Below are positions 41,035 to 50,452 of a stretch of DNA of 64,000 bases, piece after piece. The notes beneath the pieces were generated by a model. It had not been told where the DNA came from, did no database searches, and saw nothing but the letters and a program-made list of their open reading frames with translations. The position numbers and the translations under genes are program-made. This DNA comes from an uncultured Bacteroidota bacterium (GTDB taxonomy: Bacteria > Bacteroidota > Bacteroidia > Bacteroidales > P3): positions 124,001 to 188,000 of the forward strand of contig CACYIK010000001.1 of the NCBI GenBank assembly GCA_902774395.1, read 5' to 3'. Within the stretch, counting starts at the first letter, position 1; each line of letters begins with the position of its first letter.

Positions 41035-43473
41035 TTATGCCGGGTCCACGTCGTAGATGATGTTCACTCCCGACCATCCTTCCTGTTTTGTCAGGTCGTC
41101 GCCTATCTGTAGGATGACGCGCTTGGCGTCGGCGATAGGCTCGTTCTTCTCGAAACGCAGTGTCACGGTCTTCAGGTAGAGTCCGCGGATGCGGCTCACC
41201 AGTGGGTATTCGGGACCTATCACCCGTCCGGCGAAGGTGCCGCGCAGCGCCGCCGCCATCCAGTCGGCGGCAGCGTTGAGCACGCTGTCGTCGCGATGTT
41301 TCAGGGTAATCTCTATCAGCCTATAGAACGGCGGGTAGCGGAAGACCCTGCGTTCCTGTATCTGCTCCTCGTAGAGCCCGTGGTAGTCGGCGTCCATCAC
41401 GTTGGCGATGACCTGATGGTGGGGATTGTAGGTCTGGATGATGACCCGTCCGCCGGCACCGTGGCGGCCGGCACGGCCTGCCACCTGCGTCATCTGCTGG
41501 AAGGCGCGCTCGTAGGAGCGGAACGACGGGTAGTTGATGATGTTGTCTGCATTAACGATGCCCACCACGCTCACATGCTCGAAGTCCAACCCCTTCGTCA
41601 CCATCTGTGTGCCGACGAGGATGTCGATGCGGCGCTGCTCAAAATCGCTCAGCAACTCCAGGTACTGGTTCTTCTGCAGCGTGCTGTCGAGGTCCATGCG
41701 CGCCACGCGCGTCTCGGGGAAGAGTATCTGGAGGTCTTCCTCGATACGCTCGGTGCCCACGCCCGTCATGCGCAGGTGCGACGAGTGGCACGAGGGACAT
41801 TCCGACGGCACCGGTATCGAATAGCCGCAGTAGTGGCAGCGCAACGAGTTCGTCGCCTTGTGGTATACCAGAGAGACGTCGCAGTGCACGCAATGCGGTA
41901 TGTCGTGGCAGTCGTCGCATTCCAGGCGCAGCGAGAAGCCGCGGCGGTTCTGGAACAAGATGACCTGCTGCTTGCGGTCGAGCGCCTGCTTGATGGCATC
42001 GAGCAGGGTGGAGGAGAAGTGGCCCTTCACCATTCCAAGCCTGTGGGCTTCCTTCATGTCGACACATGTCACCTCCGGCAGGCTGAAGCCGCCGTAGCGC
42101 TTCGTCAGTGTCGCCAGGCCGTACTTGCCCGTCTGTGCATTGTAGAACGTCTCCACGCTCGGCGTCGCGCTGCCCAGCACTGTCTTTGCATTCCACAGCC
42201 GCGAGAGCACCAGTGCCGCATCGCGCGCGTGGTAGCGTGGCGACGGCTCGTATTGTTTATATGAATTGTCGTGTTCTTCGTCGACGATGACGAGGCGCAG
42301 GTCTGTGAATGGCAGGAACACCGCGCTCCGCGCCCCCAACAGCACCTGGTAGCTGCCCTCCAGCGTGCGCTGCCACACCTCCGTGCGCTCGCTCACGCTG
42401 AAACGTGAATGGTACACCCCCACCATGTTGCCGAAATAACGTCGCAGACGGTTGATGATCTGCGCCGTCAGGGCGATCTCGGGCAGCAGGAACAGCGCCT
42501 GCCCACCGGCTTTCACCACCTCGTCGATCATTTTGATGTACACCTCAGTCTTGCCGCTCGAGGTGACACCATGGAGAAGGTGTGTGGATTGGGAGGAATG
42601 CAGTGAAGCGAAGGCCTTGGATTGCTCCTCGTTGAGCACGATGCTCGCCGGGTCTGTCAGCTCGGCGTCGCTGTAGTCTTTCAGACGGCTCTCCACACGC
42701 TCCTCCACCGACAGCACGCCGTTCTTTATCAATGTCTGCAGCGCCGAGGTCTGCGGCAACTCGCGCTTGGCTACCGCCTCCTTTCCGAAATGCGACAGCT
42801 GCATGAACTGCATCAGCACCTCCACCTGTTTCACCCGCTTCTTGCGCTCAAGCTCGTCGAAGAGAGCCTTTATATTCTCTTCGCTCGCATCATTCAATAC
42901 AACATAGGCGCTCTTACGGGGCTTGAAGCGCTCGCGCAGTTCCTCGTCCATCACCACTATCTCGCGCTCCATCATGCCACGCATCAGCGGCATAATCTTC
43001 TCGACGCCTATCGCGCGGCTGATGTCCACCACGCGCATTACCGAATGCTCCGAGAGTAGCTGTACGACGTTTATCTCCAGTTTCGAGAGTGACGATAATT
43101 CGCCCGTGAAGTCGGGATGGATTCTCACGGCACTTTCGCTAGCCAGCTTCAGTCCCGAGGGTAGGGCACAGGCCATCACGTCGCCCGGGCAGCACATATA
43201 GTATCGCGCCATCCATTCCCAGAATTCCATCTGACGCTCCGTGACGATAGGCTCTTCGTCCAACACACCCATGATATACTTCGACCGCCACCGTGGCGCA
43301 TCCTCATGGATACGTCGTACCACGGCGGAATACATCCGGGCGCTTTTCGCGCCGAACTGCACCACCACACGTGCACCCACCTTCACCTGGCCATTCAGTT
43401 CCTGTGGAACTCTATAGGTGTAGGTATCAGGTAGATGTAACGGCAACAGCACGTCGACATAGTATACCTTCAT
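41035..43473 (-). CDS. priA: Primosomal protein N' (replication restart helicase)
   Basis: The 812-residue helicase has Walker A HGVTSSGKTEVY, Walker B DEEHDNSYKQ and the zinc region with paired Cys (CDDCHDIPHCVHC, then CHYCGY and CPSCHSS). PriA restarts replication at stalled forks. The start MKVYYVDVLLPL is preferred: a -7 element (43492-43499, minus) lies over the upstream ATG at 43494. Confidence 0.94.
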   Translation of the reverse strand: MKVYYVDVLLPLHLPDTYTYRVPQELNGQVKVGARVVVQFGAKSARMYSAVVRRIHEDAPRWRSKYIMGVLDEEPIVTERQMEFWEWMARYYMCCPGDVMACALPSGLKLASESAVRIHPDFTGELSSLSKLEINVVQLLSEHSVMRVVDISRAIGVEKIMPLMRGMMEREIVVMDEELRERFKPRKSAYVVLNDASEENIKALFDELERKKRVKQVEVLMQFMQLSHFGKEAVAKRELPQTSALQTLIKNGVLSVEERVESRLKDYSDAELTDPASIVLNEEQSKAFASLHSSQSTHLLHGVTSSGKTEVYIKMIDEVVKAGGQALFLLPEIALTAQIINRLRRYFGNMVGVYHSRFSVSERTEVWQRTLEGSYQVLLGARSAVFLPFTDLRLVIVDEEHDNSYKQYEPSPRYHARDAALVLSRLWNAKTVLGSATPSVETFYNAQTGKYGLATLTKRYGGFSLPEVTCVDMKEAHRLGMVKGHFSSTLLDAIKQALDRKQQVILFQNRRGFSLRLECDDCHDIPHCVHCDVSLVYHKATNSLRCHYCGYSIPVPSECPSCHSSHLRMTGVGTERIEEDLQILFPETRVARMDLDSTLQKNQYLELLSDFEQRRIDILVGTQMVTKGLDFEHVSVVGIVNADNIINYPSFRSYERAFQQMTQVAGRAGRHGAGGRVIIQTYNPHHQVIANVMDADYHGLYEEQIQERRVFRYPPFYRLIEITLKHRDDSVLNAAADWMAAALRGTFAGRVIGPEYPLVSRIRGLYLKTVTLRFEKNEPIADAKRVILQIGDDLTKQEGWSGVNIIYDVDPA

Positions 43474-43491
43474 CTCGTCCATTACAGCCTG

Positions 43492-43499
43492 CAAAAATA
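43492..43499 (-). promoter_or_regulatory. -7 element of priA (minus strand)
   Basis: TATTTTTG on the minus strand, followed by CA, about 18 bases upstream of the chosen priA start. No exact TTTG is seen at -33. Confidence 0.55.
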
Positions 43500-43551
43500 C
43501 GAAAAAAATACCGATTATGCTTTTTTTATTCCTGTGTTAATTTTTTTTGCG

Positions 43552-43559
43552 TATCTTTG
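43552..43559 (+). promoter_or_regulatory. -7 element of corA
   Basis: TATCTTTG followed by CA, 59 bases before corA, divergent from the priA promoter. The -33 region is T-rich without exact TTTG. Confidence 0.6.
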
Positions 43560-43618
43560 CACTCTAAACCAAAACAGTTACTCGAATGTAGAATCTTGAT
43601 TTCCAAGGAGGTGCTATT

Positions 43619-44548
43619 ATGATTGAGACAATCCAGTACAAGTCAATCCGATGGCTTGACATCACCAATCCGAGTGAAGACGACTATCGTCTGCTGCTTG
43701 AAGAGTATAATTTCCACCCCTTGGATATCGAGGACTGCCGCGGTACCAACCAGCGTCCGAAAATCGACGAGTACGACGATTATTATTTCCTCATCCTTCA
43801 TTTCCCTTACTTCGACAAGGGCAACAAGTTTATCCGTATCCGCGAGGTGAAGATATTCTGGGGTAAGGACTATATCATCACTGTTGGTAAGGCCCACTGG
43901 GTGGTGAAGAAGTTCTTCGACGAGATACAGGAAGACCTTGAAGAGGGCGACGAGGAGACGCAGGAGATGCTAGCCACCAGCGACCAGCTGCTCTACCATA
44001 TCCTCAACCGCCTGATGCTTGAGACCAACACCCTCGTGCAGCGTGTGGGCGCCGAGGTGGACCTCATCAACTACGACATCTTCAACAAGCGTGCCCGCTC
44101 CATCATCGAGCAGATTTCGGTGACACGCCGCAATACCATCCTACTGAACACCACATTCAAGCCGCAGCTGCGCGTGCTTCACATGTTCGAGAGTGGTGGC
44201 ATCAAGGGCTTTGTCGACCCCGAGCTCATAGATATGGAAGACTACTGGGGCAATATCCTCGACCAATATCAGAAGATGTTTGACTCCATCGAGGACTTCG
44301 GCGAATTGATTGAGGGTCTGTCGCACACCTTCGACTCGTTGCTGACCAACCGTACCAACGAGATTATGCGAGTGCTGACCTATTTCTCGACCATCATGCT
44401 CCCCCTGACAGTGGTCACGGGATTCTTCGGCATGAATGTCGACTTCCCCTTCCTGGCCAATACCACGGCCTTCTGGGTCATTGTGGGTGCTATGGCTGTG
44501 ATGACCGCCACCCTGATCTTCTTCTTCCGCCGGATGACCGGTCGCTAG
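43619..44548 (+). CDS. corA: CorA family magnesium transporter
   Basis: The 309-residue protein has a soluble funnel domain and two C-terminal helices (about residues 253-272 and 283-302). The pore motif GMN lies in TGFFGMNVDFPF. CorA channels carry Mg2+, Co2+ or Ni2+ into the cell. It converges on the next gene with a 4-bp overlap. Confidence 0.94.
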   Translation: MIETIQYKSIRWLDITNPSEDDYRLLLEEYNFHPLDIEDCRGTNQRPKIDEYDDYYFLILHFPYFDKGNKFIRIREVKIFWGKDYIITVGKAHWVVKKFFDEIQEDLEEGDEETQEMLATSDQLLYHILNRLMLETNTLVQRVGAEVDLINYDIFNKRARSIIEQISVTRRNTILLNTTFKPQLRVLHMFESGGIKGFVDPELIDMEDYWGNILDQYQKMFDSIEDFGELIEGLSHTFDSLLTNRTNEIMRVLTYFSTIMLPLTVVTGFFGMNVDFPFLANTTAFWVIVGAMAVMTATLIFFFRRMTGR

Positions 44549-45621
44549 AGATTGTAGCGCTCCGCTACCAGCATGCCCAGTGAGGGTTTGTGGCTCTTAG
44601 CGTATTCTATCACCTCGTCTGTGCGTTCCCCGAAGAAAGGACGGTCGGTGCAGATCTGCTCAAAGACGATGCCCGGGAATCGCAGGTTCATCTCCACCAT
44701 CAACGGTTCATTGTTTTCATTCAGTGCGATGTCCCATCCCACGATGCCGCACATGGGCATATACTGCCTGTGCCACTCCAGCGTTTGCGCCACGGTAGAG
44801 GAGAGCTGGGGGATGACGACCCCTTCGAACTTCACGCCGTTGCGGCTTTCGGTGTGACGCTGATAGTATTTGTCGAAGGCATAGGGCATGAAGCGACCTT
44901 GCTCGTCGACGCCCACCATCAGCCCACCGGCACCGCCGTTGTCGACACAAGTGTTCCCCTGGCCGCAGCGGAACAGGATATTGCACAGCGAAACTCGTCC
45001 GTTGAGGAAGAGTGTGGTGATGCGGAAGGTGTTGACCGAGTCGGGGTTGAACTGTGCAGTCTGTGCCGACTGTCGGATAACCTCCTGGGCGATGAATCCG
45101 TGCTTGTATTCCTTCATCAGCTGTCTTACGGTCTCGCGGGTGGGGTTCTCCACACGTTTGATGCCGTGGCCTCGCGAGGTGTTGTGTGTGGGCTTTATGA
45201 TGAATGATGCAGCGGAGAGAAGACTTGCTTCTACATCCTGTCGGGTCAATCTCTCGAAAGTGGGGGAGAGGAACTTCCCGTCGTGGTAGAGCACGATAAA
45301 ACGGGGCTGAGGAATGGCGGAAAAGCGTAAGGGGAGTAGTGCCTTGTGCGAAAGGGTGAGTGCCTTGCGGCGTGGGTTGAGGGCGCGAAGGATGGCGGGG
45401 GCGTAGACCTCCTCGCTGACCCACCGCACGTCAAAACGTTGGAACGTCTTGTAGAGCTGATGGAACAAAGGCGTATACTCGCCGACGAGTCCTCTCCATT
45501 GGTTGTCGACACGCTGCGCCTCCTCTTCCGTGAGATTCACCAGAGGTAGCGTGGCCATCTCCCTTGCCGCCCTGCGGCAGACGCGGCGGCTGATGCTTTT
45601 TGTCAGATAATGGTTGACCAT
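44545..45621 (-). CDS. ATP-grasp protein, sugar-transfer associated type
   Basis: The 358-residue protein has an ATP-grasp fold: FIIKPTHNTSRGHGIKRV (about residues 140-157), NTFRITTLF, GGAGGLMVGVD and the metal-binding GWDIALNENNEPLMVEMNLRFPG. This matches the sugar-transfer-associated ATP-grasp family often found in capsule loci. No capsule genes are adjacent, so the substrate is unknown. It converges on corA. Confidence 0.82.
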   Translation of the reverse strand: MVNHYLTKSISRRVCRRAAREMATLPLVNLTEEEAQRVDNQWRGLVGEYTPLFHQLYKTFQRFDVRWVSEEVYAPAILRALNPRRKALTLSHKALLPLRFSAIPQPRFIVLYHDGKFLSPTFERLTRQDVEASLLSAASFIIKPTHNTSRGHGIKRVENPTRETVRQLMKEYKHGFIAQEVIRQSAQTAQFNPDSVNTFRITTLFLNGRVSLCNILFRCGQGNTCVDNGGAGGLMVGVDEQGRFMPYAFDKYYQRHTESRNGVKFEGVVIPQLSSTVAQTLEWHRQYMPMCGIVGWDIALNENNEPLMVEMNLRFPGIVFEQICTDRPFFGERTDEVIEYAKSHKPSLGMLVAERYNL

Positions 45622-45645
45622 GACAGGATGTTGCTATTGTTTTGA

Positions 45646-45676
45646 TAAAAAAAACGCCCCATTTCTGGGGCGTTTT
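45646..45676. terminator. Bidirectional terminator
   Basis: ACGCCCC (45654-45660) pairs with GGGGCGT (45667-45673) with an A run before and a T run after. On the minus strand it serves the ExbB/ExbD operon that ends at 45694. Confidence 0.85.
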
Positions 45677-45693
45677 ACGAATCATAATCAGTG

Positions 45694-46164
45694 TTACTTC
45701 ACGGCGCCTTTGGCGGCGTTGTAGAAGATCTTCAGGGCACCGGCCTGACGGAGTTCCTGCTTGATGTCGGTAATCAGACCCATGCGCACCAGCGTGTCGG
45801 CCTTGATGGCGGTGGTGAGCTGTGCACGCTCATCCTCGCTGCGCTGCTCGCGCTCCTCCTCGATGAATCCGATAATATCGGAGACCTCGGAAATCTGGTC
45901 GTTGAGCTGGATACGGGGTTCGGTACCATACTGCTTCTGCAGCTGCTCTTGGGGAACACCGACATTGATGTAGCTGACAAGGCTCTTCTTCTCGAGCTTG
46001 ACAACCTCAGTGCCTTTAGGAACAGAAATCTTCACAAACAGTGTGCTTTCACGCATGGTGGTAATCACCATGAAGAAGAACAGCAGCATGAAGATAATGT
46101 CACTCATAGAGCCCATGTTCAGTGCGGGCGTCTCTTTTGCTTTTTTACCAGTAAAACGTGCCAT
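45694..46164 (-). CDS. ExbD/TolR family biopolymer transport protein (second copy)
   Basis: The 156-residue protein has the ExbD layout: a basic N-terminus, one helix with the conserved Asp (MGSMSDIIFMLLFFFMV, about residues 18-34) and a periplasmic domain. It works with ExbB/TolQ to turn proton flow into force for TonB or a related system. Its start overlaps the upstream exbD stop by one base. Confidence 0.92.
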   Translation of the reverse strand: MARFTGKKAKETPALNMGSMSDIIFMLLFFFMVITTMRESTLFVKISVPKGTEVVKLEKKSLVSYINVGVPQEQLQKQYGTEPRIQLNDQISEVSDIIGFIEEEREQRSEDERAQLTTAIKADTLVRMGLITDIKQELRQAGALKIFYNAAKGAVK

Positions 46165-46739
46165 TATTTCTTTTCTCCTATCTTTGTAGGCTCAGCCTCG
46201 GAGATGGACATGGGGATGGCCTGCTCGATGGCTTTGCGCTGTTCGTCATTCAGTTCAGTGTAGGGTGACTTGTGGAACACCTGTTGTGAGAGTTCGTTGC
46301 GCATCTCGTTGATGGCGGCGGTCAGCTCGTTCTGCACCTTGAGATACATGTTATAGGAAGTACCGCGGTCGTTGCGGAGGGAGATAACACCCTTCGAAAC
46401 GGGATAGACTCCGATATAAGGTATCTCGGTGGGGTTCTTCTCGGGGAAGTGGGGCAGGTTGCGGGGATTTCCGAGGAATTCCTTGGCACGTGCTTTCAAA
46501 TCCCTGATGTTACCATACTCGGTGTTGAAGAGCAACTGGTCGTCCTTGTTGACCATCACGATAAAGATATTGCGCTCCTTGACCTCAGGCGGTTTCACGT
46601 CCTCCGGCAGGGGAGGCGGCAGACGACGTGCAAGACCCGAATCGGTGTTGATGTTGGAGACCATCAGGAAGAAGGCCAGCAACAGGAACGAGATGTCGGA
46701 CATTGCACTCGTGTTTAATCCAGGAGTTTTTCTAGCCAT
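46164..46739 (-). CDS. ExbD/TolR family biopolymer transport protein (first copy)
   Basis: The 191-residue protein begins MARKTPGLNTSAMSDISFLL with the essential membrane Asp at residue 15. The periplasmic part is longer than in its paralogue and includes a Pro-rich PPPLPEDVKPPEVKE segment. It is the third gene of the four-gene ExbB-membrane protein-ExbD-ExbD operon, an arrangement frequent in Bacteroidota. Confidence 0.92.
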   Translation of the reverse strand: MARKTPGLNTSAMSDISFLLLAFFLMVSNINTDSGLARRLPPPLPEDVKPPEVKERNIFIVMVNKDDQLLFNTEYGNIRDLKARAKEFLGNPRNLPHFPEKNPTEIPYIGVYPVSKGVISLRNDRGTSYNMYLKVQNELTAAINEMRNELSQQVFHKSPYTELNDEQRKAIEQAIPMSISEAEPTKIGEKK

Positions 46740-46746
46740 ATCTTAG

Positions 46747-47235
46747 TTATTTTTTAAGCGATTTGGCAATTTCGGAATAAACAATGGAGATGGCGGCACC
46801 GGCAACGAGGATGTAGACCATGTAGCAGGCGGCACCAATCAGTTTGGAGATGCTCGTGGCGGATTCAACGTTCTCGTCAATCAGGGCGAGGTTGGCCTCG
46901 TTGACATCGGTACCGGTGGAGAGCACCAGGGAGACGATGACAACAGCGGCGCAGACGCCGAGGATGATGAGGAATTTGACCAGGTAGCCTTTCTCGTTGG
47001 CGAAACGCTTGGCGAGTTTCACGATGAGGAAAACAAGGATGGCTCCGATGGACACGGCGATGAGACCCACGAGGATCCAATAGGTGGCGTCAAAGAGACC
47101 TCCCTGACGGACGTCCTCAAGGAGCTTCACCTCGTCGCCAGGGTTTTTCATGGCGAAGATGATCGCCAGCACCATGCAAAGGATTGCAATGGCCAACCCA
47201 CAGTAGGTGACTATTTTCGATGTGATTTCTTTCAT
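46747..47235 (-). CDS. Conserved membrane protein of the ExbB/ExbD operon
   Basis: The 162-residue protein has four hydrophobic helices, at about residues 9-28, 49-70, 84-104 and 133-152. I do not recognise a named domain. Its place between exbB and exbD and its conserved spacing suggest an accessory of the proton-driven complex. No catalytic residues are evident. Confidence 0.75.
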   Translation of the reverse strand: MKEITSKIVTYCGLAIAILCMVLAIIFAMKNPGDEVKLLEDVRQGGLFDATYWILVGLIAVSIGAILVFLIVKLAKRFANEKGYLVKFLIILGVCAAVVIVSLVLSTGTDVNEANLALIDENVESATSISKLIGAACYMVYILVAGAAISIVYSEIAKSLKK

Positions 47236-47249
47236 AATGGTTCTTTTTT

Positions 47250-47303
47250 TTAGTTTAACGTTTAGTGTTTAACGTTTACGGTTTAACGTTTTACGTTCAA
47301 CGA
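47250..47303. repeat. TTTAACG heptamer array
   Basis: Seven heptamers (TTTAACG, TTTAGTG, TTTACGG...) lie between exbB and the membrane protein gene. Confidence 0.85.
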
Positions 47304-47307
47304 ACCA

Positions 47308-48120
47308 TTATTTGTGATATTTCACGAGGATGTCCATGAAGGAGATGCTGCCATCTTCCATCTGGTCAACCAGGCTCTCAATCTTGGTGAGGATGTAGTT
47401 GTAGAAAATCTGAAGGATGATAGCGACGATAAGACCGAAGATGGTGGTCAACAGAGCCACTTTCATACCGCCAGCAACGACGGTCGGGCTGATATCACCG
47501 GCAGTCTGGATGTCGTCGAAGGCCTGCACCATTCCGACCACAGTGCCGAGGAATCCGAAGGAGGGAGCCAGAGCGATGAACAGACCGATCCAAGTCAGGT
47601 TGTTCTCGAGGCGAGCCATCTGGACGCCACCGTAGCTGGTGACAGCCTTCTCTACGTTCTCAAGACCCTGGTCGATACGATCGAGACCCTGATAGAAGAT
47701 GCTGGCCACGGGGCCGCGGGTGTTGCGGCAGAGTTCCTTGGCGCCTTCGTAGTTGCCGCCCTTGACGTTGTCCTCAATACCGTTGAGGAGTTTCTTCACG
47801 TTGGTGGTGGCCATGTTCAGATAGAGGATGCGCTCAATGATGAGGGCCATACCGAAGATAAGGCAGACGAGCACGGGGGTCATCCAGCCTGCACCACCCT
47901 GGATGTACTTCTCTTTCAGCACCTGGTGGAAGCTCTTGGTAGTTTCTTCTTTCACCTCGGTGTTCTGATCGGCAGCCTGATCAGCAACCGGAGCAGCAGC
48001 CGTGTCGACGGCCTCCGTTTTGGTGGTGTCAGTAGCCTCGGCTTTCTGAGCCATAGCACCGTTGAAATTGGCAAATGTCAATAAACCGACTATTGACATC
48101 AAAGCAATTACTTTTTTCAT
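47308..48120 (-). CDS. exbB: MotA/TolQ/ExbB proton channel family protein
   Basis: The 270-residue protein has an N-terminal signal-like helix, an acidic linker (residues 25-63), and three membrane helices, with the conserved pair in the last two regions (LAPSFGFLGTVVGMVQAFDDI and ALLTTIFGLIVAIILQIFYNY). It forms the proton channel with the two ExbD proteins that follow. No TonB gene is in the window. Confidence 0.93.
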   Translation of the reverse strand: MKKVIALMSIVGLLTFANFNGAMAQKAEATDTTKTEAVDTAAAPVADQAADQNTEVKEETTKSFHQVLKEKYIQGGAGWMTPVLVCLIFGMALIIERILYLNMATTNVKKLLNGIEDNVKGGNYEGAKELCRNTRGPVASIFYQGLDRIDQGLENVEKAVTSYGGVQMARLENNLTWIGLFIALAPSFGFLGTVVGMVQAFDDIQTAGDISPTVVAGGMKVALLTTIFGLIVAIILQIFYNYILTKIESLVDQMEDGSISFMDILVKYHK

Positions 48121-48182
48121 AATGTTTTAGTGTGTTGATTATTAAATTATTAATTGTCTTTCGTGCAAAACGATTCGTAGTG

Positions 48183-48214
48183 CAAATATACACCTTTTTT
48201 CGAAACCAGCCAAA
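48183..48214 (-). promoter_or_regulatory. Promoter of the exbB operon (minus strand)
   Basis: On the minus strand, TTTG (48211-48214) and TATATTTG (48183-48190) are 20 bp apart, about 63 bases before the exbB start. Confidence 0.72.
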
Positions 48215-48219
48215 AAATA

Positions 48220-49206
48220 TTATTTTTTTCTTCCATTTAAGGTCTCCAGCATCTCCCTGAGGGGCGTTTTCAGCGCCTCGTCCGCTTGTATGTCGTCAAG
48301 GTGTTTTGTGGCGGTCCGGAATTCCTGCGCTATGGCATCCTCCACGGCGGCGCGGAGGCCGATGGCGTTGTACAGCTCCAGCACGCGGCGCACCTTCTCC
48401 TCCTCGTCCATATTGTCTTTGGCCGCGAAGAGCTTGGTGAGCGCTTCACGCTGTTCGCCCGAGCAGAGCATCAGCGCCTTGAGTGGCAGGAAGGATTTCT
48501 TGTTGTCACGGATGTCCTGTCCGGTCTTCTTGCCGAAGACGGCGGTGTCGCCGTAGCCGTCGAGGAGGTCGTCCTGCAGCTGGAAGGCCAGACCCATGTG
48601 TTCGCCGAAGGCCCACAGCTTCTCCACCTCTTTCTCCGGGGCTCCGGCGTAGAGGGCGCCGACCTTGAGTGCGCCGGCCAATAGCACGGCGGTTTTCTGG
48701 CGTATCATGTCCATGTAGTCGTCGAGACTCACCTCGTCGAGGGCCATGGTTTCGAAGTTCATGTCTTTCTGCTGTCCTTCACACACCTCGATGGCGGTCT
48801 CGTTGAAGCACTGCAGTATCTGCTGCAGGCGTGGCGACGGCTGTCGCAGGAAGTAGCGCCAGGCGAGGGCGAACATAGTGTCGCCACTGAGGATGGCGGT
48901 GTTGTCGTCCCACTTGCAGTACACCGTGGGCTGTCCTCGCCGCAGGGGCGAGCGGTCCATGAGGTCGTCGTGTAGGAGGGTGAAGTTGTGGAAGGTCTCG
49001 ATGCCGAGGGCGGCATTGCGTACCTCCTCCTCCTTGCCCCCGAAGAGGCCATTGGCGGCCAGCAGCAGGGTGGGGCGGATGCGCTTGCCTCCCAGCCGCA
49101 GCGTGTAGTCGATGGGCTCGTAGAGCTCGTGGGGCTCGGCGACGAAAGTCTCCTGCTCGAAGATTTCCGCCACCTTGTCGAGATAATATTTTATATTATT
49201 ATACAT
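48220..49206 (-). CDS. Polyprenyl synthetase (trans-isoprenyl diphosphate synthase)
   Basis: The 328-residue helical enzyme has the first Asp-rich motif LLHDDLMDRSPLRRG (about residues 77-91) and the second LQDDLLDGYGD (about residues 210-220). Such enzymes make geranylgeranyl, heptaprenyl or octaprenyl diphosphate for menaquinone or other lipids; chain length cannot be read safely here. It follows the TPR gene by 31 bases and probably shares its transcript. Confidence 0.92.
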   Translation of the reverse strand: MYNNIKYYLDKVAEIFEQETFVAEPHELYEPIDYTLRLGGKRIRPTLLLAANGLFGGKEEEVRNAALGIETFHNFTLLHDDLMDRSPLRRGQPTVYCKWDDNTAILSGDTMFALAWRYFLRQPSPRLQQILQCFNETAIEVCEGQQKDMNFETMALDEVSLDDYMDMIRQKTAVLLAGALKVGALYAGAPEKEVEKLWAFGEHMGLAFQLQDDLLDGYGDTAVFGKKTGQDIRDNKKSFLPLKALMLCSGEQREALTKLFAAKDNMDEEEKVRRVLELYNAIGLRAAVEDAIAQEFRTATKHLDDIQADEALKTPLREMLETLNGRKK

Positions 49207-49237
49207 TAAATAAAGATTTATGTCGTGATGGTTCCGT

Positions 49238-50347
49238 CTAAAAGGCTATTCCTCGTTGGGTGCACCATTTCTGTGCGCCGGCATGTCCCAGTTTCGCCGC
49301 ACGTTTGTAGTTGGCTTGCTCACGTTTGGGTTGTTTCTTCTTGGCGTAGAGTTCGGCGATGTGGCAGTAGGTCTCGGCGTCTTTCTTGTTGAGCTCCACC
49401 GCTTTCTGGTACTGGCTGATGGCCTTGCCGTATTCCTCCATCTCGGCATAGGTGCGGCCCATCAGCTTGTAGGCCTCGCTCTGCTTTGGGGCCAGCTTTA
49501 TCGCTTTGCGGTATTGGGCGAGGGCCTGGTTGTATTCGCCGCGCTCGAAGTAGATGTCGCCCAGCCTGTTGTAGGCGTCTACGTAGGTGCTGTCTTTCGT
49601 GATGACTCTCTGCAGACTCTCGATGGCGTTCTGCGATTCCCCTTTAAGCAGGTAGGCCCAGCCCAGGCAGTAGAGCAGCTTGATGGAGTTCTGCTCCTCC
49701 TTGAGGCCTTTTTTTAGGGTAGTGATGGCCAGGTTGGGCATATTGCGGTAGCAGTACATCGAGCCGAGGTTGAAGTAGGCGTCGATATTCTTGGGGTCGG
49801 CCTGCACGGCCTTGCGGAAGGTCTTGGTGGCCTCTTCGTCGTTGCCGCGGTAGAATTGAATGATGCCTGCGACATTCAGCGCTCTCACCGATTTGCTGTC
49901 CTGCTCCTGTGCCTGGTGTGCCCAGGTGATGGCGTTGGTGAGTTCGCCGTCGACACAGTAGGCCAACGCCAGGGTGGCCATGGCCGAGGCTTTCTGTGCT
50001 TTGTCGCCCTCGGCGGCCTGCTCGATGGCCTTCTCTGCCGAGCGCTTGGCGGCTTCCCAGTCGCGGCACTCGGCCTGACAGACGGCCAGATGGGTCATCG
50101 CCAGGGCACTGCTGTCGGCCTTGACGAGCCATTGCGCCGCTTCGCTGAAATGTTCCTGTTTCTCGAGCAGCATGCCCAAGTGCAGACGGGCTTGCGCGCT
50201 GGTATCCACCGCCTTGCGGTAGTAGCTTTCCGCCAGGTCGTAGAGTCCTTTTTCTTCGGCAGCGAGACCTTTTGTCAGGTTTCCCTGTGCCGAAACGGCC
50301 AGCGTGAGCGACAGAAAGCTGCAGAGTATTGCCAGTTGTCTAATCAT
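49238..50347 (-). CDS. Secreted TPR-repeat protein
   Basis: The 369-residue protein begins MIRQLAILCSFLSLTLAVSAQ, a signal peptide, followed by nine or ten TPR units (for example AYFNLGSMYCYRNMPNLAITTLKKG). The open frame extends far upstream, but that part is antisense to aguB and is rejected. TPRs mediate protein contacts in the periplasm; no partner is evident. Confidence 0.88.
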   Translation of the reverse strand: MIRQLAILCSFLSLTLAVSAQGNLTKGLAAEEKGLYDLAESYYRKAVDTSAQARLHLGMLLEKQEHFSEAAQWLVKADSSALAMTHLAVCQAECRDWEAAKRSAEKAIEQAAEGDKAQKASAMATLALAYCVDGELTNAITWAHQAQEQDSKSVRALNVAGIIQFYRGNDEEATKTFRKAVQADPKNIDAYFNLGSMYCYRNMPNLAITTLKKGLKEEQNSIKLLYCLGWAYLLKGESQNAIESLQRVITKDSTYVDAYNRLGDIYFERGEYNQALAQYRKAIKLAPKQSEAYKLMGRTYAEMEEYGKAISQYQKAVELNKKDAETYCHIAELYAKKKQPKREQANYKRAAKLGHAGAQKWCTQRGIAF

Positions 50348-50397
50348 TAGTTTAAGTAACGCGCGCGGAGGCGAATTATTGCCTGTTGATAAATTAT

Positions 50398-50428
50398 TTT
50401 GCCATGTTGGCCATTTTTCGTATTTTTG
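50398..50428 (+). promoter_or_regulatory. Promoter of aguB-aguA
   Basis: TTTG (50398-50401) and TATTTTTG (50421-50428) are 19 bp apart; the aguB start is 24 bases downstream. Confidence 0.8.
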
Positions 50429-50452
50429 CACCTTCAAACCAAACGGAAAAAG